From DYRB01 sp963802205 (GTDB lineage: Bacteria > Pseudomonadota > Gammaproteobacteria > Chromatiales > Chromatiaceae), in contig CAWDHW010000013.1 in assembly GCA_963802205.1 (NCBI GenBank), forward strand, positions 1 to 45,225: 45,225 bases of DNA, given 5' to 3'. The notes beneath the pieces were generated by a model. It had not been told where the DNA came from and made no database searches. It saw nothing but the letters and a program-made list of their open reading frames with translations. Every line of letters starts with the position of its first letter. Within the stretch, counting starts at the first letter, position 1. Positions 25,328 to 33,995 of this stretch are shown here, piece after piece. A program made the position numbers and the translations under genes.

Positions 25328-28036
25328 ATGGCCGCTGTCGTCGTTCTGGTCTTCACCGTCCTGGTGTTGGGATTGGCCCTGCGCAGTGAGGGGCTGCTGA
25401 TTGCCGCCGTTCTGGGGGTGCCCCTGGGGCTGGTCCTGATGCGGCTTTGGGCCCGGGTGGATGCCCTGGAGGCGCAGTTGGCGGCCCTGCGGCTGGGGGC
25501 GGGGCAGACCAGCGGCGGGCGGGAAGCCCGCGCCCCGGCGATTGCTCAGGCGGGTTTCGAGCTGCCGGGCCTGGGCATCGACGCCGAGCCGGCCCCGGCG
25601 TCGATGGCCAAGCCTGTCCGGCACGTCCCCAGACAGGAGGCCCAGCCTGCCGACTCGGGGGCGGCGCTGGGGGTGGCCCTGGCTGTGGCCTTGGCGGCGG
25701 TGCGCGGCTTCTTCACCGACGGCAATCTGGTGGTGCGGGTGGGCATCCTGATCCTGTTCATCGGGATTGCCTTCCTGCTCAAGTATGCCGCCGAGCACAC
25801 CCTGGTCCCGCTATCGTTGGGCTTGGGCGGGGCCGCGGTGGGGGGGCTGGTGCTGCTGGGGATCGGTTGGCACCTGCGCCATTCCCGCCGGCTTTACGCC
25901 TTGCTGCTCCAGGGGGCCGGGGTGGGGGTGACCTTCCTGGCCGCCTTTGCGGCGGCGCGCCTGTTCGGGGTGCTCGATCCACTGCCGGCCTTGGTCATGA
26001 TGGTCGTCCTGGTGGCGGCCACTGGGGCCCTGGCGGTGGCCCAGAATGCCCCGGGTTTGGCGGGGTTCGGGGTCGCCGGTGGCTTCCTGGCCCCGATCCT
26101 GGTCTCCACCGGCAGCGGCTCCCATGTCGCCCTGTTCAGTTACTACGCCACGCTCAATCTGGGCATCCTCGGCATGGCCTGGTTCAAGGCGTGGAAATTG
26201 CTGAATCTGTGGGGCTTTCTCTTCACCTTTGGGTTGGGGACATTGTGGGGCGCGCGCTTCTACAGGCCGGAGTTTTTCGGCAGCGTCGAGCCTTTCCTGG
26301 CGCTGGATTTTGCCCTCTATCTGGCGATTGCCATCCTGTTCGCCCTGCGCCAGCCGCCGTGTCTCAAGGGGTTGGTGGACGGGACCCTGGTCTTCGGCCT
26401 GCCCCTGGCGGTCTTCGCCCTGCAAGGGGCCCTGGTGGCGGACACCGACTATGGCCTGGCCTGGACCGCCCTCGGTCTGGGGCTTGTCTATGTACTGGCG
26501 GCAGCGGCCCTCTACCGGCTGGGGGACGCGGGCCTGAGGCTGTTGATGGAGGCCTTCCTCGCCCTGGGAGCGGCCTTCCTGACCATCGCCATTCCGCTCG
26601 CCCTGGATGGGCACTGGACCAGTGCCTTATGGGCCGCCGAGGGGGCGGCCCTGGTCTGGGTCGGGGTGCGCCAGGCCCGCGTCCTGGCGCGGCTGGCCGG
26701 TCTGGCACTGCAACTGGCCGCCGGGGTCGCCTTCGTAGCGGCGGGTCATGCCGGGACCGGCTCGGTGCCTGTCCTCAACGGCGATGGCCTGGGGTACCTG
26801 ATCCTGGCCCTGTCGGGGTTCTTCTCCAGCTTCTATCTGGAGCGGGCGCCGGGCACAACTCCGGGCGCGCCCAGCATATCCCCCGTCCTGGGGGCTAGGG
26901 TGGCGGACCTATGGCCGGTGGAGGTCCCCCTGACCCGGCTGGCACTGGCCTGGGGCGGCCTCTGGTGGTTGGCGCTGGGAATGCATGAGACCGACCGATT
27001 CCTGGATGACCCTACCGGCTTCACGGCCTTCCTGCTATTCCTCGCCGGTAGCGGCGTGGCCCTGGGACTGATCGCCCGCGGCCTGGGTTGGGTGGGCTTA
27101 GGGCTCGCGGGGTTGGTCCTGTTGCCCCTGCTGTGGGTGATGGGCTGGGTGGATGCGGTCGTTGCGCTGCATTTGCATCCGCTCGCGGGGTGGAACGGCC
27201 CCGCCTGGGTCCTTGCCTTCGGGGTTCATGGGTGGTTGCTGTACCGCTTTGCCGGCGTCTGGCCGGCACAGGCCCTGCGCCTCTGGCACGGGGCCGGGCT
27301 CTGGCTCCTGGCGCTGCTGCTGGGGGTGGATCTGGGATGGTGGGCACGCCATCTCCTGGCGGGGGATGCCTGGCAATGGGTCGGCTGGGTCCTGCCGGCG
27401 GTGCTGGCGATGGCCGCCCTGGTGCTGGCCTGGGAGCGGCTGCCCTGGCCCGTGCGGGCCTACCCCGAGGACTATCGAGGGCACCATCTGGTCCCCGTCG
27501 CCCTGGGCCTGGCGGTCTGGGCGCTACTGGGGACCCTGACCCCGGCAGACCCGAGCCCGTTGACCTTCGTGCCCGTGTTCAACCCCCTGGGGCTGACGCA
27601 ACTGGCGGTGCTTGGGCTGCTGTGGCGGTGGTCGTGCTCGGGACCGGCGGCGGTGTGGGGGCTGGCCCCCGGGATTGGACTGGTGGGGCTGGCGGTCCTC
27701 ACCGGCTGGGTCGCCCAGGGGGTCCACCACCTTGGCGGGGTCCCATATGAGGCCGATGCCCTGTTCGACTCGACCCTGTTCCAGGCGTCCCTGTCCATGG
27801 TCTGGGGCATGACCGCGCTGGCGGCCATGTGGTTCGGGAACCGGCGCGGGGGGCGCGCGCTCTGGATTGGTGGGGCCTTGCTGCTGGGGCTGGTGGCGGC
27901 CAAGCTCTTCGTGGCAGACCTTGCCGGGAGCGGTTCCGTGGCCCGCATCGTCTCCTTCATCGGGGTGGGGGTCATGATGCTGACGGTGGGGTATCTGGCC
28001 CCGCTACCGCCGAAGGTGACCGGCGAGCGGGTCTGA
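25328..28036 (+). CDS. Large polytopic membrane protein, DUF2339 family
   Basis: This 902-residue inner-membrane protein begins with a short helix and a coiled segment (MRLWARVDALEAQLAAL). A soluble Pro/Ala-rich linker follows to about residue 130. After that come some 20 or more hydrophobic helices to the end. F-I-G-I-A-F-L-L-K-Y-A (about residues 144-154) is a family hallmark. The function is not established for the family. It starts 15 bases after the activase gene but is unlikely to be functionally linked to it. Confidence 0.9.
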   Translation: MAAVVVLVFTVLVLGLALRSEGLLIAAVLGVPLGLVLMRLWARVDALEAQLAALRLGAGQTSGGREARAPAIAQAGFELPGLGIDAEPAPASMAKPVRHVPRQEAQPADSGAALGVALAVALAAVRGFFTDGNLVVRVGILILFIGIAFLLKYAAEHTLVPLSLGLGGAAVGGLVLLGIGWHLRHSRRLYALLLQGAGVGVTFLAAFAAARLFGVLDPLPALVMMVVLVAATGALAVAQNAPGLAGFGVAGGFLAPILVSTGSGSHVALFSYYATLNLGILGMAWFKAWKLLNLWGFLFTFGLGTLWGARFYRPEFFGSVEPFLALDFALYLAIAILFALRQPPCLKGLVDGTLVFGLPLAVFALQGALVADTDYGLAWTALGLGLVYVLAAAALYRLGDAGLRLLMEAFLALGAAFLTIAIPLALDGHWTSALWAAEGAALVWVGVRQARVLARLAGLALQLAAGVAFVAAGHAGTGSVPVLNGDGLGYLILALSGFFSSFYLERAPGTTPGAPSISPVLGARVADLWPVEVPLTRLALAWGGLWWLALGMHETDRFLDDPTGFTAFLLFLAGSGVALGLIARGLGWVGLGLAGLVLLPLLWVMGWVDAVVALHLHPLAGWNGPAWVLAFGVHGWLLYRFAGVWPAQALRLWHGAGLWLLALLLGVDLGWWARHLLAGDAWQWVGWVLPAVLAMAALVLAWERLPWPVRAYPEDYRGHHLVPVALGLAVWALLGTLTPADPSPLTFVPVFNPLGLTQLAVLGLLWRWSCSGPAAVWGLAPGIGLVGLAVLTGWVAQGVHHLGGVPYEADALFDSTLFQASLSMVWGMTALAAMWFGNRRGGRALWIGGALLLGLVAAKLFVADLAGSGSVARIVSFIGVGVMMLTVGYLAPLPPKVTGERV

Positions 28037-28064
28037 TGCGCCCGACGCCGGCCGAGACCGCGGG

Positions 28065-28262
28065 TTAGCCCTCCGCCGGGGCTTCTTCTGGCGCCGCAGG
28101 CGGGTTGGGATTGGGGCCGGAGACCTTGATCAACTCGGCCTCCGCCAGGATCTTGGCCTTGTCGTCGCCCTTGACCCATTGCCGCTTGGTGTCCTGCACG
28201 GCGTAGCGGCCTGAGCCCTTCTGGTAGATGGTGTAGTCGCCGCTCGTTTTGACCTTCTTCAC
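28065..28262 (-). CDS. Small basic protein of unknown function
   Basis: This 65-residue protein begins MKKVKTSGDYTIYQKGSGRYAVQDTKRQWVKGDDK, a compact beta-rich pattern followed by a helix (AKILAEAELIKV) and a Pro/Ala/Glu tail. Small proteins with this SGDYTIYQKxSGRYAV pattern occur in sulfur-oxidising gammaproteobacteria to my knowledge, but I know of no function. It is convergent with the DUF2339 gene, 28 bases away. Confidence 0.7.
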   Translation of the reverse strand: MKKVKTSGDYTIYQKGSGRYAVQDTKRQWVKGDDKAKILAEAELIKVSGPNPNPPAAPEEAPAEG

Positions 28263-28295
28263 GTCTGTGTTTTCCTCGTCGGGGTTAGGCTGGCG

Positions 28296-28676
28296 TCAGT
28301 ACGCCAGCAGGGGTTCGATGTCCGCCGGGTGTACCGGGCGGGCCAGGACGCCGTGGATCGGGTAAAGCCCCGCCAGTGTGTCTACATGGGCACGCTGGGC
28401 CTTGTCCACCAGGACTATGACCCGCGCCTGGGGGGCATAGCGCTGGAGACTGGCCAGCAGGGTATCCAAGTTGCTCAGGTTGGCCCCGGCGTAGTTGTTG
28501 CCGAAGCCATAGAAGAACTCCGCCACCACGAAGTCCGGGGTCAGCCGCTTGAGTGCCTGGATCGCCTTGCGCTGGGAGCCCAGGCGTTCCTCCCGGATGC
28601 CGAGCCGGCGGTACAGGTCCGACAGGTTCGGGTGGCCTGGGGATTCGATGACGGAGAACAGGACGGGTGCCGGCAA
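28296..28676 (-). CDS. Small protein with a receiver-like C-terminal fold, TTG start
   Basis: The 126-residue protein is read from a TTG start, which lies 6 bases after GGAGG (28687-28683). The upstream ATG at 28715 has no ribosome site. The conserved-looking core is SVIESPGHPNLSDLYRRLG and VAEFFYGFGNNYAGANLSNLDTLL, then ARVIVLVDK and a closing ARPVHPADIEPLL. The last part resembles the end of a CheY-like receiver, but no phospho-acceptor Asp pocket is evident. Function is unknown. Confidence 0.7.
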   Translation of the reverse strand: MPAPVLFSVIESPGHPNLSDLYRRLGIREERLGSQRKAIQALKRLTPDFVVAEFFYGFGNNYAGANLSNLDTLLASLQRYAPQARVIVLVDKAQRAHVDTLAGLYPIHGVLARPVHPADIEPLLAY

Positions 28677-28804
28677 GCGGGGCCTCCACGGGTAAGGCGC
28701 GCATTCTGCCCGCACCCGGGGCAGGGGCGCAAAGGTTTAAGGTCTCAGGTATCCCATCGGCCTCGGATTGACCGCCGAACGGGGCGCCTGTACCCTGCCT
28801 CCGC

Positions 28805-29022
28805 TTCGACCTCAGGTGCCCCGCGGCCATCCGGCCGGCGGGGTGAAACGGGAAGCCGGTGTCCCCCGCTCGCGCGGGTCAGGCCGGCGCTGCCCCCGCA
28901 ACGGTAGGCGAGTCAAGGCGCGGCAGGTCGCCACTGTGTCTGGATCCCATCCGACATGGGAAGGCGCCGCGCCTGGGGTATCCAACCTGGCCCCCACTCG
29001 CGAGCCCGGAGACCGGCCTGGT
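28805..29022 (+). ncRNA. Cobalamin riboswitch
   Basis: An AdoCbl-type riboswitch precedes btuB. Recognisable conserved blocks are the start element AGGTGCC, the GTGAAACGGGAAGCCGGTG core, the B12 box region GCTGCCCCCGCAACGGTA, GCCACTG, and the closing AGCCCGGAGACCGGCCT. Order and spacing are canonical. Cobalamin binding is expected to shut off the downstream btuB-btuM-cob genes. Open frames through this stretch are therefore not genes. Confidence 0.95.
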
Positions 29023-29207
29023 GTCGTGTTATGGCGTCGCGGTGGGCGATGGCCGACACGGTCCTGTCCTGTGGATAGGGTTCGCCCTTGTGCGTCCCGT
29101 CCTGCCGCATGTCCGTGCCGCCTCCCTCCTTAAGTGGACCCCCTCGGTCTGCGCAACGCCGCCCTTCGGTCGGTCGGCGCGCGGGTGAGCGCGCTGGGAG
29201 AACGCCT

Positions 29208-31043
29208 ATGCCCCGCCTGTTCCTCGCGGCTACCCTGCTGGCTGCCGCACCCTCGATCCTGGTGGTCAATGCGGCCGTGGCCGACGAGGCCACGGAAATT
29301 GACCCAGTGGTGGTCACCGCCACCCGCACCGCACGCACCGTCAACGCCAGTCTGGCCTCGGTGACGGTGATTGAGCGTTCGGACATCGAGCGCCTCCAGG
29401 CGACTTCCGTCCCGGACCTGCTGCGCGGGGTCCAGGGGCTCCAGGTCTCCAACAGCGGGGGCCCGGGTAAGGTCACCGATATCTATACCCGCGGGACCTC
29501 CGCCGACCATACCCTGGTCCTCATCGACGGGGTCAAGATCGGCTCCGCCACCACCGGGACTACCGCCTGGCAGGATCTGCCCATCAGTCAAATCGAGCGC
29601 ATCGAGGTGGTGCGCGGGCCGCGCTCCAGCCTCTACGGCTCCGAGGCCATCGGCGGGGTCATCCAGATCTTCACCCGCAAGGGTGGCGGGGCGCTCAGGC
29701 CCAGCCTGAGCCTGGGCGGTGGGAGCTACCGCAGCGCCAACGCCTCGGCCAACCTTTCCGGGGGTGGCGACTCGGGTTGGTGGAGCCTGGGGGGGAGTTA
29801 CCAGGACACCGAAGGCTTCAATGCCTGCACCGGGGTCCCGAACCAGGCTGGCTGCTTCACCGATGAGCCGGACATCGACGGCTACCGCAACCTGGCCGGC
29901 AGTGCCCGCGGCGGCTATCGTTTCGGGCAGCGCGGGGAACTGGACCTGTTCTGGCTCGGAACCAAGGCCCAGTCGCGCTTCGATGGCTCCTTCGTCAACG
30001 ACACCAAGACCAACCAGCAGGTCCTCGGGGCCAAGGGGCGCTTCTCGCCGCTCGACCCCTGGGACCTGACCCTGGCCCTGGGGCAGTCCCGGGACGATTC
30101 GGACAACCGCCTGAACGGGTCCTTCGTGACCGCCTTCGACACGCTCCGCGAGACCGCCTCGCTCCAGAGCGACCTGACCCTGGGGACTGCGCAGGTCCTC
30201 ACCCTGGGTCTGGACTGGCAGAACGATCGCATCACGAGCACGGAGGACTACGCGGAGGACTCCCGGGACAATGTCGGCGTCTTCGGCCAGATCCAGGCGA
30301 GCCTCCAGGGGCATGATCTGAGCGCCAGCCTGCGCCAGGACGACAACCAGCAGTTCGGCCGTCATGCCACCGGCAGCGCCGCCTGGGGCTACTCGCTGTC
30401 GAACGGGGTTCGGCTGCTCGCCAGCTACGGGACCGCCTTCAAGGCCCCGACCTTCAACGAACTGTACTTTCCATTCTTCGGCAACCCGGACCTGACCCCG
30501 GAGCAGTCCCGCAGCGCGGAGCTTGGGGTGTCCGGGGACCTGGGTTTGCTGCAATGGTCCGTCAACGCCTACCAGACTAAGGTGGACGATCTCATTGCCT
30601 TCGGCCCGGCCTTCATCCCGGAGAACATCGACCAGGCCCAGATCCGCGGTCTGGAACTGGGGGTCACAGGCGCCCACCACGGTTGGACCCTGAGCGCCAA
30701 CCTGACCCTGCTCGACCCCATCAACCAGTCCGATGGCCCCGACGACGGCAACCTGCTGCCGCGCCGGGCGGAGCAATCCGCACGCATCGACCTGGACAAG
30801 GACCTGGGCGCCTGGCGTCTGGGCGGGTCTCTGATCGGGGTGGGACGGCGCTTCGACGACACCGCCAATACCCTGGTCCTGGACCCCTATGGGACCCTGG
30901 ACCTGCGCGCCGAGTACGCCTTCGGCAAGGGTTTCCGGGTCCAGGGGCGCCTGGAGAACCTGTTCGACGCCGACTATGAGACCGCCGCGTATTACAATCA
31001 GCCGGGCCGGGGCTTTTACCTGACCCTGCGCTACGAGCCCTGA
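29208..31043 (+). CDS. btuB: Outer-membrane vitamin B12 receptor BtuB
   Basis: BtuB is the TonB-dependent outer-membrane barrel that imports cobalamin. The 611-residue protein has a signal peptide (about 1-25, ending AAVA), a TonB box (DPVVVTA, about 32-38) and a plug domain (VPDLLRGVQGLQVSNSGG, YTRGTSADHTLVLIDG, RIEVVRGPRSSLYGSEAIGGVIQIFT). The barrel ends in the typical aromatic terminus FYLTLRYEP. The start has GGAG 7 bases upstream and lies about 185 bases beyond the riboswitch, consistent with riboswitch control. Confidence 0.95.
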   Translation: MPRLFLAATLLAAAPSILVVNAAVADEATEIDPVVVTATRTARTVNASLASVTVIERSDIERLQATSVPDLLRGVQGLQVSNSGGPGKVTDIYTRGTSADHTLVLIDGVKIGSATTGTTAWQDLPISQIERIEVVRGPRSSLYGSEAIGGVIQIFTRKGGGALRPSLSLGGGSYRSANASANLSGGGDSGWWSLGGSYQDTEGFNACTGVPNQAGCFTDEPDIDGYRNLAGSARGGYRFGQRGELDLFWLGTKAQSRFDGSFVNDTKTNQQVLGAKGRFSPLDPWDLTLALGQSRDDSDNRLNGSFVTAFDTLRETASLQSDLTLGTAQVLTLGLDWQNDRITSTEDYAEDSRDNVGVFGQIQASLQGHDLSASLRQDDNQQFGRHATGSAAWGYSLSNGVRLLASYGTAFKAPTFNELYFPFFGNPDLTPEQSRSAELGVSGDLGLLQWSVNAYQTKVDDLIAFGPAFIPENIDQAQIRGLELGVTGAHHGWTLSANLTLLDPINQSDGPDDGNLLPRRAEQSARIDLDKDLGAWRLGGSLIGVGRRFDDTANTLVLDPYGTLDLRAEYAFGKGFRVQGRLENLFDADYETAAYYNQPGRGFYLTLRYEP

Positions 31044-31081
31044 GCCACCCCCGCCAGCACGCCCACCCGAGAGCGAACACC

Positions 31082-31657
31082 ATGAACCCGATGACCGCAC
31101 CGCAACAAGTCTCCCTCGGCCTGATCCTGGCCGCCCTCATGGCCGTCACCCGCGGCCAGCACGCCGCCCTGGCGACCCATCTGCCGGATGCCTCGCTTGC
31201 GGTCTTCTTCCTCGCCGGGGTCTATCTGCGTCCGGCCTGGGCCTTCCCGGCGCTTTTCGGACTGGCGGCCCTGATCGACGCCGTCGCCGTGACCTGGGGC
31301 GGGGTCGGCGCCTTCTGCGTCACCGGGGCCTACGCCGCCCTGATCCCGGCCTATGGTGCCCTTTGGGCGGCGGGCCGCTGGTACGCCGGCCGCCATCGTC
31401 AGGCCTGGTCCAGCCTGATTCCCCTCACCGGGGCCGTGTTGCTGGGGGCCCTGGTCAGCGAGGTCTGCTCCACCGGCGGTTTCTACCTCTTCTCTGGGGT
31501 CTTCCCAGACCCGACCCTGCATGGACTGGCGCTGGGGGTTGCCAAGTACCTGCCGGCCAGCCTGGGCAGTCTGGCCCTGTACCTCGGCCTGGCGGCCCTG
31601 ACCCATATCGCCGTCAGCCTGGTCCAGCCGGTGCGTGCCGGCGCCGCCCACCGATGA
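31082..31657 (+). CDS. btuM: BtuM-like vitamin B12 transporter (solitary ECF S-component)
   Basis: This 191-residue inner-membrane protein has about six hydrophobic helices and directly follows btuB. It fits the BtuM family, S-components that import cobalamin without an ECF ATPase module. The conserved cysteine that binds and decyanates cyanocobalamin in the characterised Thiobacillus BtuM (Cys80) has an apparent counterpart at C79 in TWGGVGAFCVTGAYA. No ECF A/A'/T genes are in the window. The stop overlaps cobO by 4 bases. Assignment rests on context, topology and the cysteine. Confidence 0.75.
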   Translation: MNPMTAPQQVSLGLILAALMAVTRGQHAALATHLPDASLAVFFLAGVYLRPAWAFPALFGLAALIDAVAVTWGGVGAFCVTGAYAALIPAYGALWAAGRWYAGRHRQAWSSLIPLTGAVLLGALVSEVCSTGGFYLFSGVFPDPTLHGLALGVAKYLPASLGSLALYLGLAALTHIAVSLVQPVRAGAAHR

Positions 31658-32265
31658 GCACAGGCGACGACGAGTCCGGCGAGCGCCACCGCCGCCGCAG
31701 TCAGCGCCAGAAGGCCCTGGTGGATGCCAGGGTGGCCGAGGCGAGTGAGGACCGCGGCGTCCTGGTGGTCAACACCGGCAACGGCAAGGGCAAGTCTTCC
31801 GCCGCCTTCGGCATGATGGCCCGGGCCCTGGGCCATGGCATGCGGGTGGCGGTGGTGCAGTTCATCAAGGGCAGCTTCTCCACGGGCGAGGAGGCCTTCT
31901 TCCGCCGCTTTCCCGAGGTCGAGTATCACGTCATGGGGGAGGGCTTCACCTGGGATACCCAGGACCGGGAGCGGGACATGCGCGCCGCGGACGCCGCCTG
32001 GGCCAAGGCGCGGGGCTTCCTGGCGGACCCGGACTGCGATCTGGTGGTGCTCGATGAGCTGAACATCGCCCTCAAGCTCGGGTATGTCTCCCTGGAGGAG
32101 GTCCTCTCGGCCCTGCTCGCAAGGCCCCCGCGCCAGCACGCCGTGGTCACGGGGCGTGGCGCCCCGGAGGCCCTGATCGAGATCGCCGATACCGTCACTG
32201 AGATGCGCCCCATCAAGCACGCCTTCGATGCCGGGGTGAAGGCGCAGAAGGGGATCGAGCTCTAG
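31654..32265 (+). CDS. cobO: Cob(I)yrinic acid a,c-diamide adenosyltransferase
   Basis: CobO/BtuR attaches the 5'-deoxyadenosyl ligand to cobalt in the corrinoid. The 203-residue protein has a Lys/Arg-rich N-terminus, the P-loop N-T-G-N-G-K-G-K-S-S (40-49), VVQFIKGSFSTGEE and the LVVLDELNIALKLGYV signature. It overlaps btuM by ATGA, so uptake and adenosylation are coupled. Confidence 0.96.
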   Translation: MSTGDDESGERHRRRSQRQKALVDARVAEASEDRGVLVVNTGNGKGKSSAAFGMMARALGHGMRVAVVQFIKGSFSTGEEAFFRRFPEVEYHVMGEGFTWDTQDRERDMRAADAAWAKARGFLADPDCDLVVLDELNIALKLGYVSLEEVLSALLARPPRQHAVVTGRGAPEALIEIADTVTEMRPIKHAFDAGVKAQKGIEL

Positions 32266-32269
32266 CCCC

Positions 32270-32953
32270 ATGTCCCCGGGGGTGATCTTCGTCTTTGGTG
32301 TCCTGGGACTCGCCATGGTGGGGATTTGGGCCAAACTGCGTCAGGCCCGCCGGGGCGAGTTCATTCGGGCCTACGCCTTGCCGCCGGGGCTCTTCGCCCG
32401 GTTACAGAAGCGGCGCCCGGAGTTGACCCAGAAGGACTGCCAACTGGTGGCGCAGGGGCTGCGGCAGTTCTTTCTCGCCTACCTCAAGGGCGGTCGCAAG
32501 TTCGTCGCCATGCCCTCCCAGGTGGCGGATGACCTGTGGCACGAGTTCATCCTCTACACCCGCTATTACCAGCAGTTCTGCCGGGGGGCCTTCGGTCGCT
32601 TTCTCCACCACACCCCAGCGGTGGTCTTGGGTAAGGCGCGCCAGGACAACGCGGGGCTGCGCCGCTGCTGGTGGCATGCCTGCCGGGAGGAGAACATAGA
32701 CCCGCGCCAACCGACCCGGCTGCCGCTGTTGTTTGCCCTGGACGCCAAGCTCGGCATCGCCGACGGCTTTCACTACACACCGAACTGCTCGGCACTGCGC
32801 CAGTCGAGGGATGGGTCCGGCGGCAGTACGCCCCATTGCGGCGCGGACTTCGGGGATTCGAGCATCGACGGCGGCACCGACGGTTTCGGGGATGGTGGGG
32901 GCGGCGACGGGGCCGGGGACGGCGGTTGCGGTGGTGGGTGCGGGGGGGATTGA
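32270..32953 (+). CDS. Unknown protein with a Gly/Asp/Cys-rich tail
   Basis: I do not recognise a characterised function. The 227-residue product starts with one membrane helix (VIFVFGVLGLAMVGIWA). A soluble domain follows with a D-D-L-W-H-E-F-I-L-Y-T-R-Y-Y-Q-Q-F-C motif and RAFGRFLHH, seen in glycine-rich-domain proteins. It ends in about 45 residues of Gly, Asp and Ser with two C-G-G-G-C-like cysteines. It lies 4 bases after cobO and 34 before cobU, inside the cobalamin operon. A B12-related role would be inference only. Confidence 0.75.
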   Translation: MSPGVIFVFGVLGLAMVGIWAKLRQARRGEFIRAYALPPGLFARLQKRRPELTQKDCQLVAQGLRQFFLAYLKGGRKFVAMPSQVADDLWHEFILYTRYYQQFCRGAFGRFLHHTPAVVLGKARQDNAGLRRCWWHACREENIDPRQPTRLPLLFALDAKLGIADGFHYTPNCSALRQSRDGSGGSTPHCGADFGDSSIDGGTDGFGDGGGGDGAGDGGCGGGCGGD

Positions 32954-32987
32954 TGTCTGGCCCCGCCACGGAGCCCTCGGGAACCCC

Positions 32988-33671
32988 ATGTCCAAGACCC
33001 TGATCCTGGGCGGGGTGCGCTCGGGCAAGACACGCCTGGCCCAGCGTCTGGCCGCGGAGTCCGGCCTGGCGGTGACCTATGTGGCGACCGCGACCGCCGG
33101 GGATGTCGAGATGGCCCGGCGCATCGCCGACCACCGCGCCCAGCGTCCGGTGGGCTGGGCCCTGATCGAGGAGCCCCTGGCCTTGGCACAAGCGCTGCGG
33201 GACGAGGCCGCCCCAGGCCGCTGCATCCTGGTGGACTGTCTGACCCTGTGGCTCACGAACCTCCTGCACGCCCCGGGCGACGCTTTGACCCGGGAGCGCG
33301 AGGGACTGTTGGCGGTCCTGCCCGGGCTCCCCGGGAATCTGATCCTGGTGGCCAACGAGACCAACCTGGGGGTGATCCCCATGGGGGAACTCAGTCGGCG
33401 CTTCTGCGACGAGGCGGGGGCCCTGCACCAGGACCTGGCCCGGCTCTGCGATCGGGTGATTCTCACCGTCGCCGGGTTACCGCTGGTGCTCAAGGGGCGC
33501 CCTTGTGACCGGCTGGACTGGGTTGGAGGCCGCCGTCGTCTCGCCGGCACTGGGTTCCCCGGCGTCTCGCCGGGGGATCTACCAAGTCCAGGATGCGCGG
33601 AGCTTTCTCAAGCAGGCAGGGGTGAGACCATGAAGACCATGACACCATCGCGGGTATTCCGCCCGCATTGA
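32988..33671 (+). CDS. cobU: Adenosylcobinamide kinase/guanylyltransferase, 3' end run on
   Basis: CobU activates adenosylcobinamide to its GDP form for nucleotide-loop assembly. The P-loop L-G-G-V-R-S-G-K-T (7-15), TYVATATAGDVEMARRI, the loop DHRAQRPVGW, VDCLTLWLTNLL and VANETNLGVIP are all present. The family normally ends at LPLVLKG, reached here at residue 170 (about 33497). The frame instead continues some 57 residues through unrelated sequence that overlaps a hicA remnant. If one G is missing in the GGGG at 33494-33497, the protein would end at 33508 as LKGAPL, so a single-base loss is likely. Confidence 0.88.
   Translation: MSKTLILGGVRSGKTRLAQRLAAESGLAVTYVATATAGDVEMARRIADHRAQRPVGWALIEEPLALAQALRDEAAPGRCILVDCLTLWLTNLLHAPGDALTREREGLLAVLPGLPGNLILVANETNLGVIPMGELSRRFCDEAGALHQDLARLCDRVILTVAGLPLVLKGRPCDRLDWVGGRRRLAGTGFPGVSPGDLPSPGCAELSQAGRGETMKTMTPSRVFRPH
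33574..33633 (+). pseudogene. Remnant of a HicA-type toxin gene (C-terminal end)
   Basis: In the frame reading GIYQVQDARSFLKQAGVRP then stop, the tail looks like the final helix of HicA partners of long HicB antitoxins (x-V-R-x-F-L-x-x-A-G-V-x-P). Its stop overlaps the hicB start by ATGA, the usual hicA-hicB coupling. Everything upstream of this tail is missing or unrecognisable. The call rests on a short stretch plus context. Confidence 0.4.
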
Positions 33672-33960
33672 GTACAGCGAGGACGACGGCTGCTTCGTCG
33701 GCCACATTGCCGGCATCCAGGACCGCGTCGGTTTCCATGGTGACTCGGTTGCCGATCTGCGCTCCGCGTTTGCAGAGGCGGTTGATGACTATCTGGAAAC
33801 CTGCGCTTGTGTCGGCCGCGCTCCCCAGAAGCCCTACTCCGGAAACCTGATGCTCCGGATTCCCCCGGAAACCCACGCGGCACTTGCGACTGCGGCCGAG
33901 GTTAGCGGCAAGAGTATCAATCAATGGGCCTCGGAGGTGCTGGAGCGGGCGGCGCACTAG
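33630..33960 (+). pseudogene. HicB-type antitoxin, frameshifted near the start
   Basis: After a one-base shift near 33645 the sequence reads as a complete long HicB: MKTMT, then HRGYSARIEYSEDDGCFVG, GDSVADLRSAFAEAVDDYLETC, KPYSGNLMLRIP and the ribbon-helix-helix end SINQWASEVLERA. HicB antitoxins neutralise HicA mRNA interferases and autoregulate. Here the N-terminal five codons are in a different frame from the rest, and the toxin is reduced to a tail. The module is therefore dead as written, lodged between cobU and cobT. Confidence 0.8.
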
Positions 33961-33995
33961 CGTCTGAACCAAGACCGCCATGCCAAGGAGCACTG

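Noticed and set aside
28768..29188. Open frames through the btuB leader
   Set aside because: They lie within the cobalamin riboswitch and its trailing leader, whose conserved blocks explain the sequence.
29130..31100. A 656-codon open frame antisense to btuB
   Set aside because: It covers btuB exactly and has no signal, domain or ribosome site.
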